64,000 nucleotides of DNA from Vicia villosa (lineage: Eukaryota > Streptophyta > Magnoliopsida > Fabales > Fabaceae), in assembly GCF_029867415.1 (NCBI RefSeq), contig NC_081185.1, positions 120,135,987 through 120,199,986 on the forward strand. Direction: 5' to 3'. Shown here piece by piece: positions 43,241-55,924 of the stretch. Position 1 is the stretch's first letter. Every line of letters starts with the position of its first letter. The notes below the pieces were generated by a model. It had not been told where the DNA came from and did no database searches. It saw nothing but the letters and a program-made list of their open reading frames with translations. Position numbers and translations under genes: made by a program.

Positions 43241-45864
43241 CAAGCATATATAAGCTACATGGAAAAACTATTAAAAGAAATTGATTTTAAAAGTCTTTTA
43301 AAAGAAATAAATACTTTATTTAATTTAGTTTTAAAATGATTAAATAATAAATATTTTTGTGATTTTATATTATATTCTCAAAATAGACAAGATAAGTAAA
43401 GAGTGTATAAAATTTCAAGTCAAAATGATTAATTTTACTATTTTAAAATAAATCTCAAAGTTATTAAAAAAGTGAAATAAACAAGTGGTAAAAAAATAGG
43501 TTTGTACTTGGCAAGGCTAGAACCCACGCCCTTTACCTTACAGCTTAAAACTATTACCACTGGATCAACGTGCTACAAATGATATACAAACGCGCGCATA
43601 AATATATAATATAAAATGTGTTCTTAGTTCAGGATGAACTTCATCTTCAACCTTGGTCCAAATGATTTTCTGAAATCGTGTTTGTGATTTAGGAAACCAT
43701 TCTCAACGATGTAAAGACCAAATATGTTTAGAATTTCAACACGAACTCAACCATGTATCATTCATAAATTTATTCAAACTATGGCTTACGAATTTCGCAG
43801 AAAACTACATGAACCCTAGTTTTTCAAAACAAAATTAAATGACATATACAAAGAATAAATGGCAACCAGTTGAGGGATTTTGATCCTCACACTGCAACAA
43901 ACATAATAGAATCGAGTTTTATTGAAAATGACACACAAATGCTAGAGTTCAAGTTTTAAAAAGTTACCTCTACAAGTGGAAATCAAAACCTGGATTAGTG
44001 GATATGTAGAGGTGTTGTGATGATCTAGATAGCTCCACTAAACTCCCAGGAAGCTTTTGCAAAGCCTAACCTGGATTGAGAGTGCCTCAATATCTCTGAA
44101 GACCTCGAGTTGCAGAGATGAACAAGTGAGATTATGAGATTTTAATTCAGGTGTTACAGATGGTTTCTTATGCATATAGACGCGTCTATATGTTATATGG
44201 GATGTGTTTGGATGATTAACTTGCAAAGAGATTTCAAGAATAAAGAGTTTCGATGATAAGGTTTTCAAAGCTTGAAAAATGGAGTTTTGACCAATTATGA
44301 GTTTAAGAGAGTTTTGAGAGGTTTTAGTGTAAGAAATTGATGTGTTTGAAGTGCAGATGGCCTCTCTATTTATAGGCAAGAGGCTTTGAGAACTTGAGGT
44401 AACCAGATTCTTGAGTTTCAAGTTATGGTTTGGTTTGGAGTAAAAAACTAAGTTATGTGAAAATGGTGGTTTCAATGTGCAAGTACAAGCATTCTTTTAA
44501 AGTTATTGGATGCAGAGATGTTGCTTGATACCTTTAGGCTTTCTTGTGCTCAGATGAAAACAAGTTGGGAGCTCAATGCATTGACAAAGTGCAAAAGCAA
44601 TGCTTTATTAAAATGGAAGTCATGACCTTTGTACACAAATGGTATGAATCTTGAACAAAGGCTCTAACACATGGGTAATACATATTAGACTCGTGTAAAC
44701 CTCTAATTAAGGTGGGATTTGGAAGCAATGTAGGTCTTCAGCCAGAGATCTTGATTTATGGCATAGCTTGGACATGAGTTTTGAACATGGGAATAACCTT
44801 GGAACATCTTTCATGGTGCCTTCTTCTTTAATTCGAAACTCTCAGCTCACACATGCTATGGAAGAGTTCTAATATTATTTGGAGAGCCATGAATGTCCTA
44901 TACAACTTCCATGTTTTGTGTTTCCTCAAATTCATCTTGCATCTTAGTGTAAAATGGCCACAAAGTTGGAAGAAAACTAGGTCAAAAACACTTTGAAAAT
45001 TTTTTAAGTGTGGGATGAAACTTCATGAGCTCATATCTCCCAAATGGATCATTTTTAGGGAAAGAGTTGCTAGTAGCAAAGTTGTAGTTTGGATCAAGAT
45101 CTACAACTTTCATGTTGGAAGTTTTTCCTAATTCAGCTTGGATCTTGATGTAACATGTGCATGAAGTTTGAACTTTTTTAGGCATAAAACACTTATAATT
45201 TATAAGTGTTTTGAAATTCTCTAACTTTGACTGTTGTTGACTTTCTTGATTTCTTTGATTTTCTTTGATCAAATGACTTCAATAAACATATATTCATGAT
45301 ATTGATCTTCAAAAATCCATGGTTGACCAAATTCCTCAAAAGTCAAAGGTGATATTGAACAGTTGACTTTTTCCAAATGAATTGCTTTCTTGTAAGTATC
45401 AATTGAATCAGGATCTTCCAATCAAATGAATGATGTGAGTGGATTATAATGAGGAATTGGTGATCCTTGAATCATAATTTGAACCATGTAACCATACTTT
45501 GATTAGAAGTCAACTTCCCAGATGAATTAGATCAAAAACCCTAATTATGGACAAGACGAAAATTGAAAGTTGTTGATCTTGAATTGAGCCACACTTGGAC
45601 TTGGATATTGATGAGGGGAATCACTTGAGAACATGAGAATACTTGAGCTCCTCTGTGAGCCTTAAAACCCTAATTGCTTGGGTTTCTTGACCAGTCACCT
45701 ATCTTGTGAAACAAACAATAAGCAAACCACAATATTTTTGTATATTTTTTGTTAGCAAATGATGAATGGAGGATTATGAATGATGATAATGATGACAATG
45801 ATGATCTCACTATTTACAAAATGAGGTGGGATCTCAGGGTCAAAAATTACAGTACAACACTTAG

Positions 45865-46670
45865 GATCCACTTACTTCTTCCCAATGTTGCTTCCATGAG
45901 TTGGACATGAACTTACACACTTGACTAACTGATTGTGCCAAATCTGGTCTAGTGCAAACCATAGCATACACCAAACAACCAGCTGCACTAGCATAAGAAA
46001 TTTTAGTCATATCTTCATTCTTTGAGTTTGTATTCGGAAATTGTTCCAAAGAGATCTTAAAAGTATTCACCAATGGAGTACTTAGAGACTTTGCTTTGCT
46101 CATGTCAAATCTGCCCAAAACAAATTCAACATAGCTTTTCTGAGACAACCATAATTTATTAACTCATATGTCCCTGTAAATTTCCTTCCCAACAATCTTC
46201 TTTGCAACACCCATATCCTTCATAAAAGAACCATTATCAAGGCTCCTCACATAAACACAATAATCACATCCATATCATCTATAGCCAATCAGAAGCATGT
46301 ATGAATCAAAGTGCTTGTACCACTTTGTTGGAGACAACTTCAAGCCATACAAAAACCTCTTCGACTTGCAAACAAATGTTCCATGTTCAGTATCACTGAA
46401 TCTCTCTAGATGCTCCATATAGAATTTCTCATCTAGATTACCATGGAGGAAAGTTGTTTTCAAATCTATCTGCTCTAAATGCATATCCTTGTGGGCTACT
46501 AGGGCTAATACTGCTCTGATAGTAGTGTGTCTAACAACCGAACTAAAAATCTCATCATAATGAATCCCCTTCTGCTGTAAATACTTTTTTGCAACTAGGT
46601 GAGCCTTGAACTTTCCCGCTTTTTTCCTGTTAATGTTGGCTTCTTCTTGTACACCCACTTGCAACTAAAT
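45865..46670 (-). pseudogene. Copia reverse transcriptase, right half of the split element
   Basis: The minus-strand frame at 46664-46275 reads GKFKAHLVAKKYLQQKGIHY, DEIFSSVVRHTTIRAVLALV, MHLEQIDLKTTFLHGNLDE and KRFLYGLKLSPTKWYKHFD. After a frame change, 46148-45861 reads YVEFVLGRFDMSKAKSLSTP, CLVYAMVCTRPDLAQ and SQVCKFMSNSWKQHWEEV. These are RT palm and thumb parts of a copia polyprotein; the YVDD segment lies in the decayed gap around 46150-46275. Upstream parts (integrase, gag) are not found to the right of 46670. Confidence 0.85.
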
Positions 46671-46741
46671 ATGTATACATTACATTTTGCTGAAGAAGGT
46701 GTGATAGACTATAATTAAACTATGTTTCTTCTTCAAAGTTA

Positions 46742-46875
46742 TTTGAAGCAAAATTATTGATCCTACAAAGTTACTGACATTATAGAAATAAATTGTTGTC
46801 TACTTATGTGAAGCAAACTTATTGACCCTACAAAGTTACTGACATTGGAGAAAGAAATTGTTGTCAACTTATGAG
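46742..46875. repeat. Two-copy tandem repeat, unit about 67 bp
   Basis: GAAGCAAAATTATTGATCC, TACAAAGTTACTGACATT, AAATTGTTGTC, ACTTATG occurs twice in a row with a few substitutions. Confidence 0.85.
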
Positions 46876-47429
46876 AGCTCAAAATATATTTTCCTCTCTC
46901 CTTTTTTGGCATAATGATTCAATTGAATGTTCACCTTATTATGACAAAATATGCAGATCTGCTTATATGATATGGATGTACCTGTATTTGGTTGGGGTCG
47001 TGTCACTTGGAAAAATGATATGATTATCATAGAACTATACAAAATAGTGAAATCACACTTGCAGTCCAATCTATGCACATGTCAATTGTCAACAACATAA
47101 ATCTATCATTTTCAAATATGATATATTTTGAGGTTATTGCATCTCTATGGAAGTTGAATTAGATGTCATTTCATGGGGTAATGTTTGAAAGTAAGCTGAA
47201 AACAAAAATGACGTTGAGATTGATGATTGTGAGTTCTTATGGGTAAATAATAATAAAGTCGACTATTAAGACAAATCTTTTATATTAATAATACGAACAC
47301 GCAAAGCATTTTATATAATTGTTTATGCTGATAAAAATAATCTATTGAGCTTCTAGCGAACAAATTTAATAAATACAACAAGTAAGAAAATACTAAGTTT
47401 ACATATATCATATACTATTTTTAATTATT
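46876..47429. other. No gene recognised
   Basis: AT-rich spacer; the 69-residue minus-strand frame at 46869-47078 has no recognisable motif. Confidence 0.5.
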
Positions 47430-47431
47430 TC

Positions 47432-47770
47432 ACTACTAAAAAAAGTATATATCACATCATTTGGGGAAAGATTTCACCATGGTTGGTTGTTCGTGATAAC
47501 GATAGGTGTCATAAAAAGTGCGCTACTTTTCCCTTTAGGCTAATGACTGAGAGTAAAAATTGGATAACACATCACTCCTCCCAGTTTGTGCCTACAAAGC
47601 ATAGGGAAAAGTGAATTTGGTGTGAGTTAAAATCCTATCAAAATCGTTTTGGCATTTTCAAAATGATGTGTTAGTCTGGCTTTTACCCACCGTTGGAATT
47701 CCCAACCAGGGATAAATGTAGCAACCTAACTTTCCCTACAGTTAGATTTCCCAAATGTGTGGTAATAAAA
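47432..47770 (+). mobile_element. Possible CACTA-like left terminus
   Basis: CACTACTAAAAAAAGTATA at 47432 resembles a CACTA terminus. The right partner was not identified, and the following 300 bp show no clear subterminal repeats, so it is tentative. Confidence 0.35.
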
Positions 47771-48019
47771 TTTATTTTTAATTGAAAAAAAAAAGATGCC
47801 ATTACTATGCTTCTACCAATTTTGGACAGAACGAAATTTATTTTGAAGCATAAGTATTTTTTATTAAACTAATTATTTCATAAAAATATAACCATTTTTT
47901 TAACAAAAGAAGGAATTTTATCATATAGAGAAGATATTGCAAGCTAAGAAAATGGTGAATGGTAAAAAATAGAAAAGGAAGCAACACAATATGTTGTCTC
48001 TTTTTCAACTTTCTTTTAT

Positions 48020-49600
48020 ATCAATTATAGTCAATGGGAGTCCTACGACAGAGTTTAAGTTGAAGAGGGGCCTTAGGTAGTGGGATCTTGTCTCCCCTTT
48101 TCTGTTTCTGCTAGTAGTAGAAGGTCTAGCCTGGCTATAGTTTTTAATTCTTCAACCATAGGAGATTTCCATGGTTTTCACTTCAATGAGGAAGTTCATT
48201 TCAAGATCTTACAATTCATAGATGAAACACTATTGTTGAATGACAGATCTTTGAATCATTTATGGATTTTAAAAGCCATTTTGAGGGGATTTGAAATGGC
48301 TTTAGGTTGGTGCATTAATCTTTCCAAAGACAATTTGTTCATAATTAATCTGAAGGACAATTTTCTTCAAGCAACTTCTTCCTTCTTATCTTACGGGATG
48401 GGGTCAATTCCTTTTGATTTTCAAGGTTTATGTCGGTGAAAACCAATAAGTTTGGAATTTTGAAAACCAATAATCACCAAGCTTTGAAGAAAATTAAATT
48501 CTTGGAAGGGCATACAAATGTCGATTGGAGGAAGAATTCTGATGATCAACGCAATAATGTCAGCAATCCCTATTTATTATTTCTTTTTTCTTTATAGAGC
48601 TCCAAAGAGCATTTTTAAAGAGATTTTTTGAGTGTAGCGTGGAAGGTCAAACCAAACTTTACTTGATCAACTGGACAAACATTCGTTTAGGAGTGAAACA
48701 TGGCAAGAGACTCAATGAGTCTCTCCTTAAAAAAATTGTTGTGGCATATTTTAGTTTACGAAAAACCATTAAGGTATGATTTTTTCTTTTTCAGGTATGG
48801 CCACATAAAGTCAAATATTCTCCCAAATTCGCTTCAATTCGTTCAAAGGAATGATTTATTATGGTGGCGAGACTTGCTAGGCATGTTACATTGTCCAAAC
48901 TCCAAACAAAATTGGTTTGCATCTTTGATCAACTACAAACTTGGGAATGGAAAATAAGAAGCTTTTTGGAAAATAAAATGGATTGGATTTGCATCTCTAA
49001 ATTCTCAGTTCCCAGATCTGTTCTCAATTTATGCATTGCCTAACTCAACAATAGAAGAATCGGGATTTTGGTAAAATGATGTCTGGACTTGAAATTTTGC
49101 AATTATTATTATTAAGCTTGTACCTATAACCGATTCTCAACTCTCAAAACTAACATCTATTTTAAGGCAGGTGTAGCTGGTTAATGAGTATGCAAACATT
49201 TTTATTTGGTGGAAACCCATTCGCATTTTTTCAGTAAAAAGTTATTAGGCACTTCTCTCCAATTAGTCCAGGGAAGAAAATCAATTAGAGTCTGGCCATT
49301 TTTAGAAAGTTAGACTAAATGTGGAGAACAAAAATCCCCAGCAAAATTATGTTTTTTTCCTAGAGGCAACTTCTCGACTGTCTCCCGACCCAACATCAAT
49401 TCACAAAGCAAGGAATCCTTGAAGTAAGTCATTAGCTGGTTTGTCCTCTATTCCTTTCCGTTGACGAAGACACCACTATTCTTTTCCTAGGTTGTCATGT
49501 ATTTTTTCGAGTATGGCTGAGGGTGTGTTGGTTGGGCATCCCGGGTGTGCATTAGTCTGTACCCATCAACGTTCATTTTTTTTTTGTTTCTTTAATCAAG
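48020..49600 (+). pseudogene. Second degenerate LINE ORF2 relic
   Basis: With several frameshifts, the plus strand reads NGSPTTEFKLKRGLR, GDLVSPFLFLL-like text, FHGFHFNEEVHFKILQFIDE with TLLLNDRSLNHLWILKAIL, FEMALGWCINLSKDNLFIIN, RRILMINAIMSAIP-like text near 48530, and then LWWRDLLGMLHC with FASLINYKLGNGK. These are RT palm and post-RT blocks of plant L1 elements (the active site appears as FIDETLL in place of FADDTLL). The endonuclease and early RT are missing. Dead, and not a copy of either other LINE in the window. Confidence 0.8.
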
Positions 49601-49759
49601 GCGAGTGATATCAAGTCAAGTTTCAAATTCCCCACTTTCCCTAGTGAGAACGTTGGTTGTTAGATCCTAGTAAATGCCTTTCGTGCATGTATTATTTTTA
49701 GGAAAATACTTACGTAGACACAAATATAACACATAATCTTACACATAATCAATTATAAT

Positions 49760-50050
49760 ATTATCGTCTTACTCCCTTTCCATATAGGTCATTTCTGGTT
49801 TACCCCCTGTATTTTTTTTTTTGAAAAACAACCTTGCCATTTCAAAATACTAACAATTTAGCCCTTAAGTCAAAATCCGCAGGAAAATCTTCAGGTTTCT
49901 TGCGGATTTTCTTTTGGATTTTCCTGCGGATTTTGACTTTAGGAACTAAATTGTTAGTATTTTGAAATGGCAAAGTTGCTTTTCAAAAAAAAAAAATTAC
50001 AGAGTGGTAAAGCAAAAATGGCCTATATGGTAAGGGGTAAAATGATAATA
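49760..50050. mobile_element. Palindromic MITE, about 290 bp
   Basis: Left half (TTACTCCCTTTCCATATAGG, GCCATTTCAAAATACTAAC, AAGTCAAAATCCGCAGGAAAA) is repeated in inverted order on the right. The centre carries TTGCGGATTTTC. It can fold into one long hairpin. Target duplication is not clear. No coding content. Confidence 0.82.
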
Positions 50051-50674
50051 ACCCTTTTTTTATTAATTAAAAAATAAAAATAAAATTGTCTCTCTCTTCC
50101 ATTATCACAATCACCCTATGATTCTAATTAAAAATTAAATTAAATTCTAAATAAATTTAAATTTTTCTCTACTAATTGTTCTTAAAATTATGAATTTATG
50201 TTCGTTTTTATGCAAGTATTTCTCTTATTTATAATAGTTGAATTTTTTAAAGGGGATATTTTTTTACTTTGTTTTTCTTGTATTAAAGTTTAAGCACCCC
50301 TCGTAATTCGAAAAACATTAAATAACCATGTTTTAAATAAAATATAAAAAAAATCATAATTTGGGAAAAATTACACAAATGGCCATGTTTGGTAGGGCAC
50401 CCAGGTGCATGAGCCACCTGGGATGGCGCCTACCCTTAAAAACTAGTGAATGTGCCATCTAGGATGGCGCCAATGTTGTGCCCTTTTTAGGGTTTCCATC
50501 TCAGATGGCGCCTATGTGTATTTTTATTTTTTTTGTGTATTTTTTTTTGTTTTAACAAATATTGATTGAACGATTGAAAAAAAAGTCGAAAAAAACAATT
50601 TCATTAATTAAAATTGACAGATACATTGGAAAACAACATAAACAACAACCGATAAAGGGAGAATTAAAATACGA

Positions 50675-51163
50675 TTAGTGTCTCTCATCACCGTAACGAC
50701 CGTTGGTTTCACATCTAGGAGCTTTATGAGGACGTGGAACACGTGTAACGCCGCGAGCCCTACCCCTTCCCCTTTGTGGTTCTTGTTGTGTTTGTGTGGA
50801 TGACCCAGTAAATTGTGTCGTCAATAGGGTCGGTGTAAAGAAAATCGTCAAGGCCACCGTAACATCCCGGAAGGCAAATGTCGTAAATTCGGTTACCCAT
50901 TCCCTCATAGCTTTGAAATGGTGTTGGGGAGGAGGTGAAGTTATGATTTCTGGTTGGTAGCAATCGGCGGCACTTGCACTGCCTTGATAAAAGGCGAATG
51001 TTTTGGTTGGTGTTGCATAGCCATGTGGGCTATGGTGGTGAGAGGCTTGTGATATTAGTGGGTTGCGGCGGTCATATTCATCTTGTGGACCCAAGTCGGG
51101 ACTTAGTTGGGATCTTAAGGAATCAGCCTCGTTGTGTAGGCTGAATGATTTAGAGGAACCAAC
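50675..51163 (-). pseudogene. Hypothetical MULE-borne protein, C-terminal part with RGRGRARG tail
   Basis: The minus strand reads SFSLHNEADSLRSQLSPDLG, PQDEYDRRNPLISQASHHH and then a 139-residue frame ending RGRGRARGVTRVPRPHKAPR and RYGDERH. No start is visible at a sensible place, so this is the C-terminal end of a longer protein. Arg/Gly-rich ends of this sort are found in plant-mobile-domain (MAIN-like) proteins carried by MULEs, but the conserved domain is absent. Function unknown; it converges on the transposase fragment. Confidence 0.45.
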
Positions 51164-51183
51164 CTACATTCCAACATTATCAG

Positions 51184-51897
51184 AGTGAAATTGTATTATC
51201 AAATCCGGATGAGGGAAGTTGGATTGATAACCTTGCCATGGAGAAATGGAATAGGGCTTATGACAACGGGGTACGATGGGGCCACATGACAACAAATCTT
51301 GTGGAATCTATGAATGTTATTTTTAAGGGCATTCGAACCCTTCCTTGTACTGCACTGATGGATGCAACCTACTTTTGGATGGCTTCGTTATTCTCAACAA
51401 GAGGTAAAATGTGGAATGCCGTTAGAGAATCGGGACAGTTGTTTAGCGAGAGTTGCATGAAATTTTTGAAAGAACAATCAACAAAGGCCAACAATCATCA
51501 CGTTATTGCTTTCGATCGATTCAACCGCACCTTCAGTGTTAAAGAAACAATTAACCACAATGAAGGATTATCGAGACAACAATATAGGGTTCTACTAGAT
51601 GATCATTGGTGCGACTGTGGAAAGTTTCAAGCATTTCGTATGCCTTGCTCACGTGTCCTAGCAGCATGTGCATTTGCACACCGAGATGCACTGTCACTAC
51701 TATCTCCAATTTACAAGACTGACACCTTACTCGAGGTATACAATGTCGTATTTCCAGTGGTAGCGAAGGAGGATTACTGGCGAGAGTATGATTGGGAAGT
51801 AGTTTGGCATAATGACATGATGCGACGAAAGAAAAAGGGTCGCCCAACAGTACTCGTATTCGAACCGAAATGGATGTTCATGACAAAATGGAAATAA
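51184..51897 (+). pseudogene. MULE transposase, C-terminal part with altered SWIM finger
   Basis: The open part starts before the Met at 51238 (PDEGSWIDNLAMEKW in frame). GHMTTNLVESMNVIFKGIR is the conserved block that follows the catalytic domain in plant MULE transposases. A SWIM zinc finger, WCDCGKFQAFRMPCSRVLAA, lies at about residues 124-143 of the Met-started frame: the CxC and the later Cys are there, but the expected His after PCS is Arg (residue 139). After the stop at 51895-51897 the next bases still read CSICRQLGHNKNK, a CCHC knuckle broken by a stop. The DDE catalytic core is absent. So this is a dead transposase remnant. Confidence 0.85.
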
Positions 51898-52149
51898 AGT
51901 GTAGCATTTGTCGTCAGCTAGGGCACAATAAAAACAAATGACCTAGTCGTGGAACAACCTCAACGCATGTTTAATTGTATGCCCTCCACCAACTATTGTG
52001 TAACAACTTTGTAAAATATTTTGAAGCAATGAACTTTATTTTATTTAATGGCGAAACATATTTATTACAACACTCATACAACCACACAAGCAACAGAGAA
52101 TCAACATAAACATAAACAACACTACATCGACAACACACACATTAAATAA

Positions 52150-52475
52150 CATAATTATGATTAACGACAGTTTTACGATATCACAACAACCAACGCAATG
52201 TCGTCTGTCCCATGCACCATGTTACAGACATCTTGGTCAGTCTTCACTTCAGCCAACTAACTCTTTGTTTTTCCCGTGATAATACACGTCCTAGTTTTAA
52301 CCTTTTGGATTCGTCGAATGGTTTCACCGGGCGCGTAATCCCCTTCTAACCAGCGCATCAACGACCTCTTCAGATGGTCCATGCCGTGAATGTTACAAAA
52401 TTTCATTTTTATCGGGGGCTTCACTGGAGAGAATGCAACATGCCCATCCCTATTAAAAATCGGCAAATCGGACAT
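52150..52475 (-). pseudogene. Possible N-terminus of a MULE transposase, inverted
   Basis: From ATG 52475 the minus strand reads MSDLPIFNRDGHVAFSPVKP, MKFCNIHGMDHLKRSLMRWL and APGETIRRIQ, hits one stop, and goes on in the same frame LAEVKTDQDVCNMV. This looks like the N-terminal region preceding the MULE domain in some legume transposases, by recall only. If so, it lies opposite in direction to the C-terminal piece at 51184-51897, meaning the interior of the element was inverted. Confidence 0.4.
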
Positions 52476-52649
52476 GACGAAAAAATCAGAGAGAAAATCG
52501 AAGAATGGAAGAGAAAACTGTGTGTGAAATGAAGGGGAATGGGGGTATTTTTATAGAAAAAGCCTTAACACATAGGAGCCAACAGAGATGGCTCCTATGT
52601 GTAAACCCTAACACTAAGGCGCCATATGAGATGGCAACCCTAATTTAAG

Positions 52650-53010
52650 GACAACATTTTTTTAATAGGCAATTGATTGATAAAGCTCGCACTAGGGGTG
52701 CAACCCTTACAAACAGAACACTAGAGAATGATTGAGTCGGATAAAGGAAGTTTAAACCAATCATAGTAATTGGATCTAAACTTAGAATATCCACTAGATA
52801 ACCATCTCCAAGAAAGGAAAATAATATTAGAACAAACAACATCAAAACAAAAAACTTTTTCGTCGAAGATAATAACATTCCGCATAATCCAAAGACACCA
52901 AATCGTAGTTATCCACACCACATTGATCTTAGCCTTTCTATGACTATTAATCACCTTGTCTTGTAAAACTCCAAACTCAAGAAACTCCTCTATGGTGATC
53001 ACCTCCGGTG
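52650..53010 (-). pseudogene. LINE 3' end inserted in the MULE right terminus
   Basis: The minus strand reads EEFLEFGVLQDKVINSHRKA, INVVWITTIWCLWIMRNVII and FLSWRWLSSGYSKF, the C-terminal end typical of one plant LINE group, then stop, then the tail GGTTGCACCCCTAGTGCGAG and a T run (A tail) at the left. It is heavily 5'-truncated. The sequence on its right resumes the MULE terminus (GGTGGCGCTATCG). Confidence 0.75.
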
Positions 53011-53122
53011 GCGCTATCGTAGATGGCGCATATGCACAAAATTTAAAGGTAGGCGCCATCCCAAGTGGCTCATGCACCTGAGTGCCCTACCAAATCTAGA
53101 CACTTGTGTAAATTTTCCCAAA

Positions 53123-54107
53123 TTATTTTTTTTTTTGTTTTTTCTTATAATATAGTTATTTTAATTTTTTTTTTCTCGTAATTCCTTTAATCCGAAGTTT
53201 TACTTATAGAAAATTCATTGTTTAAACTCTATTAAGTTTCCTATTTCTTCAAGAAAAAACTAACGCACTTCAACAAAAGAAAAATCAATATAGAAGATTA
53301 GAATTATTCCATGCATCTTCTATGACCCTGTTACTTTAAAATCCATGCATCATAAACTACTGATTAAGATTCGGTGGAGAACAGATAATATTCGAATTTC
53401 AATGTGACTGACAAAAAATGATACTAATGCATTGACATTCTGGTACGCAAAATGTGTCAGTTTCCGAATAAACGGCATATATAAAATCTATATCAAGACT
53501 CAAGAGTTCTTTGGAGATGCATGCAACTCCATTGAGAATATGATATCCATCCAAAGAAACACATAGATATTCTACACCATTTTGGTACATAACTGAATCA
53601 ACTATACATGTTGTTTTGACTTTATTCCCACTTAATCTTTAATAAACTTTAATCCCACTTATAAAAGTCTCATAGGAGTATAAACAGTAATTGTCTGTTG
53701 ACTCTCTGCTCATGAGATGATTGATCAGTAAAAAGCTGTATGATTTTATGCTTAGAACTTTCAAAGGAGCCTACAATACTATATATGCTAAAATATTATA
53801 TTGGACAGAGCAGTTACAGGAGATTTGCACACTACATTTTTACCAAAAACTGTAAGGCATTAGATATCTTATTTTATTCTTTCGAGCATCTATTCTTCTA
53901 TGTATTGTGAAATTTCTAGCTCAAATTTGATAAATAACAATATTCTCTCCCTCAAATGCAAAACTCTTTATCTTCCTAATCCAACACCAATAACCAATCA
54001 TGCTCTCCGGACTGTAAGAACTCAGAACTACATGATTAGTGAATAATTGAATATGGAAACAGAGAGATAATTAGAGAGAATAAAATATGCAATTTATTCA
54101 TTCATAA
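53123..54107. other. No gene; contains relative of the upstream region of hairpin copy C
   Basis: At about 53420-53720 lie blocks shared with 59700-59930: TTGACATTCTGG, GCAAAA, AGATGCATGCAACTC, GTCTCATAG and TATGAGGT-like or CATGAGAT-like text. No MIRNA-like hairpin accompanies it. The 63-residue minus-strand frame at 53399-53590 runs across these blocks and is not convincing as a gene. Confidence 0.5.
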
Positions 54108-54340
54108 AATACCCCAAGAATATATATATATATTTACCATTAAATTAATTAAGAGAGGAAAATTAATATCTATATTAATATTTTAATAAAGAATTTTTAA
54201 TTAATTCATTGTTAGATATGTGTTCCTCTCATCTAACAATGAATTAATTAAAAATTATTTATTAAAATATTAATGTGAATATTAATTTATCTTTCTTGAT
54301 TAATTTAATGGTAGATATTTATTCCTCTCATCTCTCTTTT
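54108..54340. repeat. Foldback sequence, about 230 bp
   Basis: Inverted repeat centred near 54224: CCATTAAATTAATTAAGA, AATATTTTAATAA, TTTAATTAATTCATTGTTAG and the inverse on the right. Target duplication not determined; a MITE or the hairpin of an LTR. Confidence 0.7.
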
Positions 54341-54354
54341 TAAAACTATCCTAC

Positions 54355-54459
<105 letters not shown>

Positions 54460-54789
54460 GACAAATAAGACTGAAAAATTACCTGGTATAAACTGTTGAC
54501 ATTTTTGTCAATCGGTTCCACTAACTCACTGTTTCAATTTAAACTAATTTTTACAAGTGTAATCGGTTGACATAATATGTTATTCGGTTGCACTTTGCTA
54601 CAGTAAGTTCTGTTAGTCAATTTACAAACGGTGTAACTGGTTGACATAAAAGTGAAGCTGATTACATGCACATGAATTGATTTTTTTCTTAACACACCAC
54701 CTTAATTCATGTGCACTATGTCTTCCATGTCCATGTTCCAATCATGGTGAAATGTAGCGCCTTGTCATGAGTTCGAATCTTACTGTTGT

Positions 54790-55821
<1,032 letters not shown>

Positions 55822-55924
55822 AGTGAAGTTATCTTGCTTCAGCACATAACAACTGTTTATTCCAAAACAAAACTCTAACATCTCTCTCTCATCTCACTCG
55901 TTGCAAAAGACTATTTTTAGAAAC

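Larger units (their letters stand above)
39956..45859 (+). repeat. Ogre/Tat-like solo LTR, CTTAG target duplication, itself interrupted
   Basis: Begins TGTAGCAATG and ends AGTACAACA, flanked by CTTAG at 39951-39955 and 45860-45864. Removing 39956-45864 restores an unbroken copia reading frame across the joint, which fixes the boundaries. Without the nested MULE it is about 3955 bp, very long for an LTR. Its text (CCATCGCG near 40022, GGTATTAAAACCCCTCACAT, GAACTCGGTAAGACATCGCA, and GGGATCTCAGGGTCAAAAATT-like wording shortly before its end) is what I recall of Ogre/Tat Ty3/gypsy LTRs of legumes. No internal retrotransposon sequence is present. No gene lies inside it; the 145- and 96-residue frames at 44038-45272 are LTR sequence. 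Confidence 0.8.
50361..53122. mobile_element. MULE with partial transposase
   Basis: Terminal inverted repeats: TTTGGGAAAAATTACACAA, TTTGGTAGGGCAC, GGTGCATGAGCCACCTGGGA and TGGCGCCTACC on the left, and the inverse at 53030-53122 on the right. Multiple GATGGCGCC repeats lie just inside both ends. The interior has a C-terminal MULE transposase (plus), a minus-strand RGRGR-tailed frame, a minus-strand transposase-N-terminus-like frame, and a LINE 3' end inserted in the right terminus. A clean 9-bp duplication was not found. Confidence 0.82.

Noticed and set aside
44038..45272. 145- and 96-residue minus frames
   Set aside because: They lie within the Ogre/Tat-like LTR; no domain and no coding signature.
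52721..53077. 118-residue minus frame as an independent gene
   Set aside because: It begins in the MULE terminus and then runs through the C-terminus of a truncated LINE.
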